Notes: generated from the letters alone by a model not told the origin. A stretch of DNA of 64,000 bases from Trichomonas vaginalis G3 (GCF_026262505.1 NC_067207.1:2116252-2180251), one strand, 5' to 3'. Counted from the first letter of the stretch, positions 31,094 through 41,610 are shown. Numbers and translations are program-made.

Positions 31094-31274
31094 GAACGTT
31101 TATTTTTTACATTAGTGAAGTGAAGTGGTTGGCGGCTTTGTAAATATTTAAGGTTAAGTTAGTGTTGTCGTTTGTGTTGTAAATATACGTTAACCGGTTT
31201 GTAAAGTGTCAAATTCACATATAATGGGTACGGTGGAACGCAGTGCCTCCGTACACATGATATGTATACTAACT

Positions 31275-31279
31275 ATGAT
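31275..31279. repeat. Maverick 1 right target-site duplication (ATGAT)
   Basis: Pairs with 9898-9902. Confidence 0.7.
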
Positions 31280-32090
31280 TGCCTACGTAATGGTAGACAC
31301 AATTCTCCCACATTTTCGTACGTTTGTCAATATTTTCTTCGGCAAAACATGACCAAAGCCACATACTTAGGCTTGCATTCAGACCCCAGAAAGGTCTCTC
31401 TATTTTTTCAATCTTCTGAGTTTGTCGTTGAAAACTTCAACTGTCTTATGAGAAGCTGAGAACTTTGTAAAATCTTTTGAGATATTTTTGATACATGACC
31501 TGGATCGAATCTTTCAAGATGAGAGACGCCAAATTCTTGAAAGACAGAGACACTTTTGTTATCTCGTCTTTAATAATCTCTTTAACATCTTTCAAGATAT
31601 TGTATTTCTTTAATTGCTTCAAGATGATTCGAGTTCCAGCACTTTCCATATTGTTGGAAGCTCCGGAATACTGAGCATGCTGTCTGTTTCCACCCAATAT
31701 GGTTTGATGTTCACGCATGCAAGAACTCTTTTTGTGACAGCATCGAGCGCAGTTACTGTACAACTTGGCGAGTTTCGCCTGTGCGTCCATCTTGCATCAA
31801 TGGATAAGTAACCACTGAAGGACTTTCTCGACAGCATTAGGGAAATACTTTTAAGTCTTCTAATCTTATCGTCACAAAATCTCTGTTGTCTCATGACACC
31901 ACTCTTCACAGGGGCTTAGTTCCACAAAGAGAAAGAAAGCGAGCACCTTTTGTATATGGCATTCCGGTCATTATGCAAGCACCAAGCATCTGTCGCGCTG
32001 AGAGTCGACGACGTTCGTGGAGTAAAATGTTATGCATTGCCTTTGTTTTCCGTTTTGGGTGAACAATATGGCCCATACAACAACAAAAAA
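31275..32090 (-). pseudogene. Kolobok-like transposase, N-terminal and catalytic part
   Basis: Several minus-strand frame segments together give a DDE transposase. Near 32050-31930 there is a zinc-poor helical block ending MTGMPYTKGARFLSLCG. Near 31800 the first catalytic block reads LSIDARWTHRRNSPSCTV, near 31650 comes SGASNNMESAGTRIILKQL, and near 31590 IKDE...TKVSLSF. The IDxRW and GxSxxME phrases fit Kolobok transposases. Multiple shifts and stops show decay. The remaining C-terminal part is at 9410-9902 beyond Maverick 1; joining the halves restores colinearity. Confidence 0.6.
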
Positions 32091-33383
32091 ATGAAATCCC
32101 GCGAAAAGTAATAATTAATAATTTATATAATACTATATCATTAGATGAATATTTTGGAATAACATTTTAAAATCGAGGTTTTTCAATGGATAACGGTTCA
32201 ATCAAAAATTTGACCCCATTTTAGAATCTATATTAAAAATGGAACATTTCTGTCTTTTCAAAATCCCAAAATAACGTTTCTATTCCTCTCAAAAGTAAAA
32301 ATAAACTTTATTGGGGAAAAAATATTTTTATTTTCCAAAAAAAATGAAAACCTTAAATGCAAATCTAATTTTGATGCTTTTTGTTTGTGATTTTTTGGAT
32401 TTCGAAAAAAATTTGAAAATTCAGACAAGTTACCATTAACACTAATACGTTTCAGCGAGTCGGTCCCATCAGAGAAATTTTCATAAATCGGCGATATAAT
32501 TTATTATTTCAGCAAAATATTCTCAGATCCAACTAGAATAAGGTCAAATTATACAAATTTAGCAAAGGCTAGTTATCCTACCTATTCAATTAACTTTAAT
32601 TTTAAATAATTCAAGACAATTCTCAAAATTACCTTAATAATCGCGTTCTCTTCGCAAAATGACGATTCATCATTCACTACCAGCATAACTGAGGGCTTGT
32701 GCTCACAGAATAATACAGATAATTTACTTATTAATGCAAAATTTAGTACCAAAAGGTAATCATAGAAGATACAAAAAAAGTTTCTTTATTTTGATTGCTG
32801 ATTTTATTTCTTCTAAAATTTACCAAATCTAAAAAATCCAAAATTGAATGCTATTGAATTTCATGTTTATGTAACATATACTATTTATATATAAGGAATA
32901 AAAATTTTATAGTTTTAATCAAAAATAAAGGTGTACTAAATGCATACAAAACAAGGTATTTTTTACTCATCCAAAATATGTTAACAGTGCTATTTATATA
33001 ATCAATATCCGAATTTCGAAATCATTTTGATGAAATCTTTATTTTAAAATTGAGTTGACTGTTAAAATCACCCGAGAAGAGGGATTATCTCAATGAAAAG
33101 TACATAAAATAGCAAACGCACAAGATGGCACTATGCAGCTTTATATTGTTATACAGGATGAACATATAAAATGTTTGGAAAACACTTACTTCGTTCTACA
33201 AATGTGTATCTCTTTATATCAAAGATTCTTCTCAAATTATTGAGAGACTTCTCTCAAAAAAAGGAAAATTTGATAACTAAAAAAATTATGGCATAACCTC
33301 TCGTTTTGCATAGATATATATTTACATGGTCACAGAGCTTATTTTCATTGTCAAAACTTAAAAATTTTTAGTGGACTATACCC
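32091..33383. other. Non-coding remainder of the Kolobok-like element
   Basis: AT-rich sequence upstream of the transposase, ending in the right terminal inverted repeat (about 33285-33383). No further open frame is supported. Confidence 0.5.
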
Positions 33384-33706
33384 TTAACCTCATTGTGTAA
33401 ACACGATTTGTTTTATTTTATGGTAGGTTCGCAAAGCGTTTTACATTTATCAATGGAGCGCGTAATAAAATTGCGGTTGAAAGTTACAAGCTCTCAATTT
33501 GAGTAGGTGACAAAAGTGCATACTCTTAAACAACCGTCGGATTTCCGGGTGAAATCGTGACACACTTTCGTCTTTCGTAGGCAGTGGTGGTTGTTACAAA
33601 AGGTAACTTCGAATGTAGTGTGAAATCTGCAAAAAAAATTCTGAAATTTGAATGGAGAACACAAAAATTGAATAGTTTACGTCAATAAAAAAGAGAAAAA
33701 TGAAGC

Positions 33707-33777
33707 CAATGTGTCTCGAACCTAGGACTTAGAGCAGCAATCCCACTGTTTATCCCATTACACTACATGCATCTCTC
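33707..33777 (-). other. Degenerate tRNA-like sequence
   Basis: On the minus strand TAGTGTAATGGG resembles an A-box, and TAGGTTCGAGACAC resembles a B-box 30 bases later, with an imperfect anticodon-like stem between (GGATT/AGTCC). The T stem and acceptor do not pair. It is probably a tRNA relic or chance similarity. Confidence 0.25.
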
Positions 33778-34743
33778 ACCTCAATGAATTAGATCAACTA
33801 TATGATAACTTTTTCCCCATTATATTCTTGTGGAAAAGTGACAAATAGCAACTTTGACCCTCTCTCCTCTCAATTTTCGTCCCTTTTGTACGTTTATTAT
33901 AATTGTAGCATATTGTCATCAAGCACGCGACTAACCAGCAAAGACGTGTCCTCTAATTCCGTCCCTAGTTCAAGAATCTGGAACTATTTAAGCAAAAACA
34001 TTCGATTTCAAAATCAAGCATTCTTTATTCAACGAGTAAAACATTAAAGTATGATTTGTCATACACGGAATAATGACAAGCTCTTAGAGTATGTTTAGTA
34101 CAGAGTTACTGCCAACTTGAGTTCTTGAATTTGGTAAGTTAGAACAAAAGAAGCCATATGTCGCATCTAAGGACTTGTACTTATCAGAGTATTACTAAAT
34201 GTTTAAGAATGTTAGTTATTCGTCCCAAACTCGTACGTTTCCACGCGAATCTTGATAATAAATATACTATTTTGGACTTTTTGCAATAAATCTCTTTTTA
34301 CCACATTAGCATATCTGTGTGTATGCTACTTAACCTCTTTAGAGACCATTAAGATAATGTTTTTTGATACTTTTTCAAGACTATGCCATAAAGTAAACTA
34401 ATAATTTACAAAATGATATTAAAAAATTTAATTTTATTATGCTTTTATAAATATTGAGACTTTTTAGGACTATTTTAAAAATGTAAATAGATCAATCATT
34501 TTAATATTAGATAAGATAATCTAAAGACGTCAGATGTTTCAATAACTTCAGATCAATGACTAATATGAAATTTAAGATTTGTGTTAATTTAAGAATTAAC
34601 AATGGAATCTGGTTTAGAAAGATGGAAAGCATAGAGAATCTAAAGGATAAGAGAGATTAAATACAAAATGCTGCATAAAAAGGCAGATCAGTGAGAGAAA
34701 TCATGAGGTTAAAAAGGAACATTCAAATTAGAATATAACATTG

Positions 34744-34884
34744 CATATTACAATATTAATATTAAAGATAATACTGCACATCATTGTGCAGTGATCCATA
34801 AATCAATATTAATATCTCATATGATAAAATCTAATATCATATTACAATATTAATATTAAAGATAATACTGCACATCATTGTGCC
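34744..34884. repeat. Direct repeat, two copies of about 47 bp
   Basis: The segment starting CATATTACAATATTAATATT and ending GCACATCATTGTGC occurs at 34744-34790 and 34838-34884, separated by 47 bases that include a partial inverted version. The unit contains a small TGCACATCATTGTGCA stem. Confidence 0.6.
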
Positions 34885-34949
34885 ATTACACTATTTTAAA
34901 TATTTTCATAAATAATGACTTACAAGTTAAAAAAATGTAGAATTAACTG

Positions 34950-35637
34950 CATGATCCAATATTGGACCGAATGTATGTTTGAATCTATAACTGAATTCAT
35001 TAATGACAAAAAAGTGACTCTATAACTGAGTATCTGGCTGACAATATGCCTGAAAGTTTGAATGTGTCTAGGAATATAACTGACAGTTTGAGTGACATTT
35101 TGAATGAGGGTTTGGTTGTCAGTATAACTCAAGGTTTGAGAGAGAATATGACTCACAGTTTGACTGACAATATGACTTAGAGTTTGAGTGACAGTATGAA
35201 CAACAGTTTGGGTGATAGTATGAACTACAGTATGACTGAGAATATGACTGACAGTTTGACACACACGATGACTTACGGTTTTAGTTAGAATAAGACTGAC
35301 AGTTTGAGTGACAATATAACTGACGGTTTGACTGACAATATGACTGTTGATTTGAGTGAGTGTATGATTGAGAGTTTGGGTGACAATATGACTCATAGTT
35401 TAAGAGAGTGTATGACTGATGGTTTTAGTGAGAATAAGACTGATAGTTTGACTGACAATATGACTGACGGTTTGACACACACTATGAATTAGCTTTTTAG
35501 TTAGGATAAGACTGATAGTTTGACTGACAATATGACTGTTGATTTGAGTGAGTGTATGACTGACTGTTTTAATGACAATATGACTGACGGTTTGAGTGAC
35601 AATATGAATTACAGTTTTAGTGAGAATAAGACTGATA
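34950..35637. repeat. 24-bp-unit tandem array, left half
   Basis: The units are variants of GACTGACAGTTTGAGTGACAATAT. On the plus strand each unit is eight codons, read as MTDSLSDN-like octapeptides, with short open frames at 35304-35492 and 35520-35777 interrupted by stops. It continues after the hAT-like/Maverick 2 nest at 57925. At the insertion point the array sequence GACTGATA is duplicated. Confidence 0.85.
35630..35637. repeat. hAT-like left target-site duplication (GACTGATA)
   Basis: An exact 8-bp copy is at 57925-57932. The intact array elsewhere reads GACTGATAGTTTG, so removing one copy restores the array. Confidence 0.75.
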
Positions 35638-35889
35638 TAGGGTTGTTAAAAATATCAAAAATTAGCGTTTTGAAGACACCATGGTGTCTTATAATTTTCC
35701 CTTCCTTATTGGCGTGTAGAAATAAATGCGCCAATAGATTGAAGAAGAAGAATTGTTTTTCTCTTAATGAACTTTAATCCTTTTGATATAAGAATATTAA
35801 AAATATTAATATAATTTCGATTTCGGAAATTAAATTTCCAAATTTTTTGTCGATTTCGGAAATAACAGGATTCCGCATCCAACACGCAA

Positions 35890-35895
35890 CAACAA
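35890..35895. repeat. Maverick 2 left target-site duplication (CAACAA)
   Basis: CAACAA precedes the terminal A run on the left and follows the terminal T run on the right (57063-57068). Because the left site is inside a CAA run, the exact phase is slightly ambiguous. Confidence 0.65.
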
Positions 35896-35918
35896 AAAAA
35901 AAAAAAAAAAAAAAAAAA

Positions 35919-36046
35919 GGTAGTGGGGCTTCCAGGCACTTCGTGCCTTCTAGCCCTGAGGATGAATGAGTATAATGAAGTTTTTTTTTCTTGGGGGATG
36001 GCTTCCAGGCACTTCGTGCCTTCTAGCCCCCGAAGATGTTTTTCCC
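35919..36046. repeat. Maverick 2 left terminal inverted repeat, duplicated block
   Basis: A block containing GCTTCCAGGCACTTCGTGCC and TTCTAGCCC occurs at about 35928-35962 and again at 36002-36033. It carries an internal hairpin around GGCACTTCGTGCC. The right end (56991-57036) holds one inverted copy, continuing into GAAGATG as the second left copy does. Confidence 0.75.
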
Positions 36047-36095
36047 AAGACCCAAGAGGAGGACCGAACCCCAGCCGACCAGCCGTTGACTTTTT

Positions 36096-36240
36096 TGTCA
36101 AGACTTCTTCGTAAATGTTTTGTCAAGACTTCTTCGTAAATGTTTTGTCAAGACTTCTTCGTAAATGTTTTGTCAAGACTTCTTCGTAAATGTTTTGTCA
36201 AGACTTCTTCGTAAATGTTTTGTCAAGACTTCTTCGTAAA
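36096..36240. repeat. 25-bp tandem repeat, about six copies
   Basis: The unit GTCAAGACTTCTTCGTAAAT plus GTTTT is repeated almost perfectly from about 36096 to 36240. A further partial copy (TTCAAGACTTCTTCGTCATA) follows the palindrome at 36317. It lies in the subterminal region only on the left. Confidence 0.85.
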
Positions 36241-36260
36241 ATCAGACAAAAATAATGTTT

Positions 36261-36308
36261 AGGGTAGAAGGTTAGATATAACCTCTTTTCTAACCTCTTT
36301 TCTACCCT
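36261..36308. promoter_or_regulatory. Compound palindrome (Maverick 2, left), variant core
   Basis: Same plan as the Maverick 1 palindromes but with GGTTA half-sites; the core here is GGTTAGATATAACC rather than GGTTAGATCTAACC. Two TTTTCTAACC/TACCC half-sites follow. Confidence 0.65.
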
Positions 36309-36457
36309 CTTGAATTTTCAAGACTTCTTCGTCATAGGCACGGAGATAGGACGGTTATTTTACAAAACTGACAACACTTTGACCGAGTAGTTTTTTGTGC
36401 TGAACAAAAAGTGTCATATAAACATCTGTCAAAAACCGCTTTTTAACTTCACTTAAA

Positions 36458-36550
36458 ATGCCACGTAAGCTACGTAAGAATATACGTAAGAGGAAGGGAG
36501 CATTGAAACATCCAATAGTAAAACTGACACCACAACAACAGTTGCAATGA
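36458..36550 (+). CDS. Short basic peptide gene
   Basis: A 30-residue peptide, MPRKLRKNIRKRKGALKHP and then a Gln-rich end, overlaps the next start by ATGA. Its Arg/Lys content resembles viral core peptides. It is preceded by a stretch (AAAAGTGTCATATAAACATC, 36409-36428) that recurs inverted at about 56619-56638 as part of the degenerate terminal repeat. The gene's reality rests on composition and the ATGA overlap. Confidence 0.4.
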   Translation: MPRKLRKNIRKRKGALKHPIVKLTPQQQLQ

Positions 36551-36813
36551 AAAGCGCAGAATATATAAAAGCTAACAATGACTGGTTAGATGCCCAAGCC
36601 AACGCTAAAGCAGCCCAACTCATAGGGTCAATAAGGACAAAAATACAAGCGGATGAAGATAGTTCAAATGAAGCTTTAACAAATGCTGACTTTAAGAACG
36701 CTTTCGAAGCTCTTCATAGTAAGGTGAAACAAGTGAACGACTTCTCATCTGGAAAGAAACTGAAGTCTGAAGGTTTCGACAAAGAGTTAAAAGAAGTAGC
36801 ACACAAAATATGA
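36547..36813 (+). CDS. Unknown 88-residue helical protein
   Basis: This intact frame overlaps both its neighbours by ATGA (start 36547, next start 36810), implying tight packing as in a virus. It is helical throughout, with no motif recognised. Confidence 0.55.
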   Translation: MKSAEYIKANNDWLDAQANAKAAQLIGSIRTKIQADEDSSNEALTNADFKNAFEALHSKVKQVNDFSSGKKLKSEGFDKELKEVAHKI

Positions 36814-37616
36814 CGAAAATAACAGATGCAGCAACGAGACAGGCAGTTCAAAGTGCCTATGACGCCGTTAGAGCAACTGTTGTGAAAAGTCAAGAAAAAG
36901 AGTTACAACAGACCAAAACAGACCTAGTAAATGCTTTCTTAAAAACGAAAAGTCAGGTAGGACATTACGCTGCAGATGGAACATATGTGCCAGCTGGTGG
37001 AACTTATATACCACCAAACCCTCCAAGAGAAGCACCTGCACCAGGACTACCTAAAACATTTACATCGTCACATGGACATAGACACAGGCATGCACCAAAA
37101 CCAACACAACAACCAACAGTTCAAAACCCTGCACAACAACAACAACAACAACAACCAACACAACAACCAACAGTTCAAAACCCTGCACAACAACCACCTC
37201 CACAACCAACAGTTCAAAACCCTGCACAACAACAACCACAAACAGAGCAAGGACATAAAAGAAGTAGAGAACAAGGAAACCAAGAATTCTTAAAAATGCT
37301 TAAAGAAGAGTGTGGTTTCCCAGATAGTATTGACTTTAGTGACAGATATAAAGAAGCTATTGGAAAGTTCAAGGATGGAAATACTGACCCGAACCTATTT
37401 AGCTTTATGGCTCAGCACCAAAACGGATATAATCTCAAACCTGGAAAATACAAGCTCGCTAAGGGATATGATTTAATAGCATATCATCCAAATGACATGG
37501 ATGAATTTACTCCGAGATATTTGATGTCAGAGCTAAATGACAATTCAACTTTCGTCATGAAACGCGTAAAAAATAGAGGACGGAACGAAAGAACAAAAGC
37601 TTATGAATGCGGATGA
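36810..37616 (+). CDS. Gln/Pro-repeat protein, unknown
   Basis: In this 268-residue protein an N-terminal helix is followed by a Gly/Pro-rich linker, then repeats of QPTVQNPAQQ (about residues 103-150) with a His-rich patch (SSHGHRHRHAPKP). The C-terminal domain of 110 residues (ECGFPDSIDFSDRYKEAIGKF, YELxLKPGKYKLAKGYDLI-like) is globular. It overlaps the next frame by 14 bases. Possibly a virion-associated protein; function unknown. Confidence 0.55.
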   Translation: MTKITDAATRQAVQSAYDAVRATVVKSQEKELQQTKTDLVNAFLKTKSQVGHYAADGTYVPAGGTYIPPNPPREAPAPGLPKTFTSSHGHRHRHAPKPTQQPTVQNPAQQQQQQQPTQQPTVQNPAQQPPPQPTVQNPAQQQPQTEQGHKRSREQGNQEFLKMLKEECGFPDSIDFSDRYKEAIGKFKDGNTDPNLFSFMAQHQNGYNLKPGKYKLAKGYDLIAYHPNDMDEFTPRYLMSELNDNSTFVMKRVKNRGRNERTKAYECG

Positions 37617-38697
37617 CGTAGATAGGGAAATTGTTGAAAACGGTCTCGGAATATATGAAATGCCAGCAGATGAGGTACAAGAAACTCCACAGGAAGAAGT
37701 TCAGATACAACCAGACATGGAAGAAATAGTTCAGCAACAACAGCTAGAAGAGCCTGAAGGAAACGAACAAGTCACTCCTTTGGAAACTAACTTCACAGAA
37801 CTAGATGAAGATTTGGAACAGCCGAAAAATCTTGACCCTCAACAAGAGCATGAGGTGAATATGGAATCTTTCCAAGAGTCTAAGAAAGATTCGGCTGACA
37901 TAGTAGAAGAATATCGAAAAATGTTTGCCGACATACAAAAGACTCCAACACCAGATGAAAATATTCAGCATAGAATGGAAGAACTGAAAAAAAATGTACA
38001 CAAATACAACAACCCTTTTTACTTACGAGCATTTAACGTTCAATCTTCGGATGAACTCGGTGAAAATAAAAGGTTAAATTTCAAGAAAACATATAGAAAT
38101 GAAACATTGTTTAAAGTTCATTCAGAACCTAACCAAGATGGAAACAAACCTACTTTTGTTTCTGCAGACGATGGAACTACAATGAGATGGGGTCATAAAG
38201 CTAACCCGGATAGGTGGTTCATAAACTTACAACCTCAATTCCAAGAAGTTGTAGACGCAATGGAAGTCAATGGTGAACCAGATATAGCTGGTATTTTAAG
38301 CGCGGCTTTAATGCCATTGAAAGATATGAAACATGCAGATATTTTGGACCAGTATGAAATGAACATGGCTGATGGAAATATAACACCTGACGTTCTAAAA
38401 CATTTATCTAGCTTTGGGTATAATGTTAAACTTGGTCGAACACAACCCTGTAAAAGTGAACTCATATGTCATCGCACCTCGTGAAGTTTTGAAAGAACTA
38501 TTGAAACTTTTGACAGAGGCAGACGATATAAACATCAAAGAAATAGAACCCGACATTGCTTGCTGTGTGTTTCATATAATGTCATTGACAAGATATACGT
38601 TATGAAAGGAGGTGAAACGTTGAACTTAAAATATAGTTTCCCAGACGTCATAAAAATATTTGACGACCACAACATTTCATTAAAATTTAGTTGCTAA
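37603..38697 (+). pseudogene. Acidic-N-terminus protein, unknown, two frameshifts
   Basis: The open frame 37603-38484 shifts near 38440 and again near 38570, ending at 38695-38697 (about 365 codons). The first 130 residues are acidic and Gln-rich. The rest is globular, with a YNNPFYLRAFNVQ stretch and WGHKANPDRWFINLQ. No family recognised. The position upstream of the penton-like gene suggests a structural role, but no capsid motif is seen. Confidence 0.45.
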
Positions 38698-38701
38698 GTA
38701 A

Positions 38702-39505
38702 ATGGCAGAAGACATAGTGGTTTATACTATTACGACTAAAAACCCTGAGTCATATAATTCTATAACAACAAACTTACAAAGTTCCTCAAGGACGATATTG
38801 TAAACTGACCTTAAACACGATGACGACTAAAGCCTGTTTTGCTCTTTTGACACCAGAAGACTTTGTTGTTGTGAATGGTAAAAATACTTCTTTGAAGATA
38901 CTTACTCAGATATACCACCAACAGGTTTTGTTGACTTATTTAATACTTTAAGGACGGATGTAACATGTGCTGCAACTAGAGCAGGTTTCATTATGTTTGG
39001 ATGTCCGACCGAGTTTAGTATAAACGATATGAGCTATAATACAAAACTTATATCTGGTTTTTACTACCAACAGTTTCCTATAACAGGAAAAGGTGTCATA
39101 CAAGGTTTGTCTGTTCCATTGACTTTAAGTACACCTATTTTATATATTGTTTCAAACTTAGGTTCAAAGTGCTATTCGAATGTCGACAGAAACTACTATG
39201 ACCAAAAGATACTCATGCGTATAAACAACACTTTCTCTGCTGGTTTGCCTATTGTTCATTCGAATGCAGAGTTTTCAGCTTTAGTAAACTCAAACACTTT
39301 AGCAAACATAAACTTAACCTTAGTTGACGCAAACTTTGTTCCTGTAAAACTTTTATGTCCTATGTATTTGTCAATGACGGCAGAAAGTTTCGAATTGGAA
39401 GATGCAACTGGTGAAAGTATTGTATTACAAGAACAACTTCAACAACAAATAGCTCAAGAACAACAAATGCAACAAATAGCTCAAGAACAACAAAGTCAAG
39501 AATAA
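38702..39505 (+). pseudogene. Penton-like minor capsid protein, two frameshifts
   Basis: The coding track starts at 38702, breaks near 38800 and near 38890, and is intact from there to 39505. Conserved blocks are FSINDMSYNTKLISGFYYQQF, LSTPILYIVSNLGSKCY and KILMRINNTFSAGLPIV, matching the Maverick 1 protein at 26057-26820 in the same order. It ends with a Gln-rich repeat tail (QQQIAQEQQ). Assignment as the Polinton penton is by pattern and context. Confidence 0.5.
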
Positions 39506-39533
39506 AAAAAATATTTTTTTTATTTTTATAAAA

Positions 39534-40767
39534 ATGTACAGAATAGATGTTTCAGATTTTTATGACTTCCAAGCGTTCAGAAATATGTGTCCATTTCGAG
39601 ACTATAACAAAGCAGTCGAGAATTTGAAACGTTTAGTCATTTATGTCGACTCTGCCCCAGAATGTTATGTCATGAAAGAATGGGATGTTGTCTTTAACAA
39701 ACCAAGAGCGACAATAGTTTCAGAACAAGAATGTAGACAGAAACTTAAGAAAATAAAAGTCGTACAAGTTGGCATGAAGATGTTAGATGCTTGGGATATC
39801 TTATTGTCAAAGTTAGAAGATTTTTCAGTTCGTGGTATAAAGTTCTATACACCTTCTCCAAACTTCTATTCTATCTTCACTGGATATAAATATGAACAAG
39901 TAGAATGGAAAGAAAATATTATAGAAGCTTGGTTAGACCATGTCAAAGAAATTATATGCAATGGAAACGAAAGAGTCTATGAGTATATCTTATGTTGGTT
40001 TGCAAACATCTTACAACATCCAAGTGCTAAAAATGAAACTGCTCTCATTATAATTGGAAAACAAGGAACTGGTAAGAATACTTTCTTTACAGATATTTTG
40101 TGCAAACTGTTAGAGGGCTATTCGAATCCGAATATGACAAACTTAGAAAACATCTGCGGTAAATTTAACTCTTCAATAGAGAATATGAAACTTATAGTAT
40201 GTAACGAACTTCAAATATAGATACAACAAAAGTTTTGAACTCAGATGCTTTGAAGAGTCTTATAACAGACAAAGTTGGAGTTGTTGAAAGAAATATAAAG
40301 ACCAAAGAGTTTGTGAAAATGTTGCAAATTTCATCATGGTTTCAAACAACGCCGTTCCGATGAAGTTAGAAAGTTCTGACAGAAGATATGTAGTTGTCAG
40401 AACGTCAGATTCTCATATGCAAGATACAGAATATTTTGACGACTTAGCAGAAACTTTGACATCTGACTTTTACAACCACTTGTTCTCATATTTCATGACA
40501 TTAGATATTTCTAAGTTCAATCCAAGACAAATTCCACATACCGAAGAAAGACAAACATTGTTAGAAGCAAACAAGAGTGTATATGAACTGTTTATAGATG
40601 AGACTAACTTTGAGTGTTTAGATGAAAGGTCATTGTACGATGAATATAAACAGTATTGTCAAGAGTATGGTTATATGACAGCGTCTAAACGAACATTCTT
40701 GGCAAATGTCAAAAATCTTTTAGATGTTCAGAACGGCGTATATACAAAGAAAAATTTTTATGAGTAA
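39534..40767 (+). pseudogene. SF3 helicase (D5-like C-terminal), two frameshifts
   Basis: The frame starts at 39534, breaks near 40215 and near 40325, and ends at 40767 (about 410 codons). Walker A is IIIGKQGTGKNTF (about residues 173-185), Walker B-like KLIVCNEL follows, and motif C with the arginine finger reads MVSNNAVPMKLESSDRRYVVV. The C-terminal 70 residues form a winged-helix-like tail ending in VQNGVYTKKNF. Helicases of this family unwind replication forks in Polintons, virophages and poxviruses. Maverick 1 has no equivalent. Confidence 0.8.
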
Positions 40768-40784
40768 ATTTTAAAAAAAATATT

Positions 40785-40803
40785 TTTTTATCCGATAGAA
40801 AAG
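40785..40803 (+). promoter_or_regulatory. Start-proximal motif, TTTTTTATCCGATAG
   Basis: Directly upstream of the ATG at 40804, and repeated almost exactly before the ATG at 41188 (41168-41187), including the preceding A-rich tract. Confidence 0.55.
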
Positions 40804-41139
40804 ATGACAGAAAAATTAACTTTTTACATAGCGCCAGACCCTTCTTGCCCACATCTTTTTAAGCCACAATATATAGACATAGAACTAAATAGAGAAAGCG
40901 AAATTCTACAAACAGAAGAAAGCGAAATTCCACAAACATATAGAGACCTAGATAACGAAAATGGATATGCGCTATTCTGGTTAGATTGTCCTTATGAAAT
41001 GTATGAAAAAAAGGCTTTATATGAAGAATATAGAAAATATTGTCATGAAAACGATAAAAGACCAAGCTCTAGAGAAAAATTCTATGCTGGTATAAAACAT
41101 CTTTTCGAAGTTCGGAATGGCAAATATAGAAAGAAATAA
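40804..41139 (+). CDS. Stand-alone copy of the helicase C-terminal domain
   Basis: In this 111-residue protein, residues of about 60-111 (ALYEEYRKYCHENDKRPSSREKF, FEVRNGKYRKK) align with the tail of the helicase at 40600-40760 (SLYDEYKQYCQEYGYMTASKRTF, LDVQNGVYTKK). The sequence after each copy, TTTTTATGAGTAAATTTTAA and the following start motif, is also duplicated, so the domain plus its downstream promoter was copied in tandem. The N-terminus includes two tandem ESEI(L/P)QT(E/Y) units. Confidence 0.6.
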   Translation: MTEKLTFYIAPDPSCPHLFKPQYIDIELNRESEILQTEESEIPQTYRDLDNENGYALFWLDCPYEMYEKKALYEEYRKYCHENDKRPSSREKFYAGIKHLFEVRNGKYRKK

Positions 41140-41187
41140 TTTTTATGAGTAAATTTTAAAAAAATATTTTTTTATCCGATAGAAAAG

Positions 41188-41610
41188 ATGACGAAATATA
41201 TTTCAGTAAATAAGTACATGACAGAAGTCAAAGAAGAACTAGACCCATTCGCTTATTTGAATGTTTACTTCTACAATTTTGAAAAGTCTACATTCAGCAA
41301 AGTTTGGAACATCGAACCAGTTAAGTTTGCTATTGTGACTAAAAATGGTGCGAAATTGAAGACTTAGACATAGAAGGTTTGTTAGCAGTCAAAGAAAATT
41401 TTGACAGAAGGTTTCAAACCTTAAAGAAGGCAAAGCATACAAACTTGTTATACCTTATGAACCAAAGAAAGCAGACGACTATGAATATTATGAGTCTAAG
41501 ATAGTTGAAGTTCAAGGTAAATTGGGTAAAAAGATTTTAGAGTCTAAGCCAGTGTTTGCTCCTAAAGAGGAAGAGAACATTGACATTGACCAGAAATGTT
41601 CTAAAATAAA
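41188..41610 (+). pseudogene. Unknown frameshifted protein
   Basis: Coding begins at 41188 with FAYLNVYFYNFEKSTFSKV, breaks near 41355 and 41430, and is readable to about 41605 (YKLVIPYEPKKADDYEYYES, then an acidic end). It is convergent with the next gene and the true stop is unclear. No family recognised. Confidence 0.4.

Larger units (their letters stand above)
9903..31274. mobile_element. Maverick/Polinton element 1 (21.4 kb)
   Basis: Terminal inverted repeats of about 690 bp bound the element, with AG at the left end and CT at the right and a 5-bp target duplication. The content is diagnostic for Polinton-like viruses: protein-primed DNA polymerase B, rve integrase, FtsK/A32-type packaging ATPase, and jelly-roll-like capsid proteins. 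Most large genes have one to several frameshifts, so the copy appears dead, although the near-identical inverted repeats (a few mismatches and one 1-bp indel) suggest insertion was not ancient or that the ends have been homogenised. Confidence 0.9.
30586..31274. repeat. Maverick 1 right terminal inverted repeat
   Basis: Mirror of 9903-10592. Differences seen include AACGGTTTTG versus AACCGGTTTG near the outer end and one A/T-run length change. It ends in CT followed by the duplication ATGAT. Confidence 0.9.
9024..33383. mobile_element. Kolobok-like TTAA transposon, split by Maverick 1
   Basis: The ends are inverted repeats beginning GGGTATAGT. About 100 bases on each side are related, with the shared inner block GAGAGGTTACGCCATAAT at 9102-9119 and its counterpart near 33285-33302. 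Both ends abut TTAA (9020-9023 and 33384-33387), the target duplication expected for the Kolobok superfamily. Removing Maverick 1 leaves an element of about 3 kb with a single minus-strand transposase gene. The call rests on TTAA plus the transposase motifs; piggyBac also uses TTAA, but the protein does not look like it. Confidence 0.65.
33388..34949. other. AT-rich spacer with minor repeats
   Basis: No supported protein gene. It contains a tRNA-like remnant at 33707-33777 (minus) and a 47-bp direct repeat described separately. The single open frame at 33802-34047 has low-complexity content and no recognisable features, so I do not call it. Confidence 0.5.

Noticed and set aside
33707-33777. 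A functional tRNA gene
   Set aside because: Box motifs are present but stems do not pair; kept only as a low-confidence tRNA-like remnant.
33802-34047. An 81-codon plus-strand frame
   Set aside because: Serine-rich, no recognisable pattern, AT-rich spacer; likely chance.
35304-35777. Plus-strand octapeptide frames in the left array half as functional genes
   Set aside because: They are short, start internally and are cut by stops in every block; the second one runs into the hAT-like element.
36096-36240. 25-bp direct repeats as a CRISPR array
   Set aside because: There are no spacers between units; it is a simple tandem repeat in the Maverick end.
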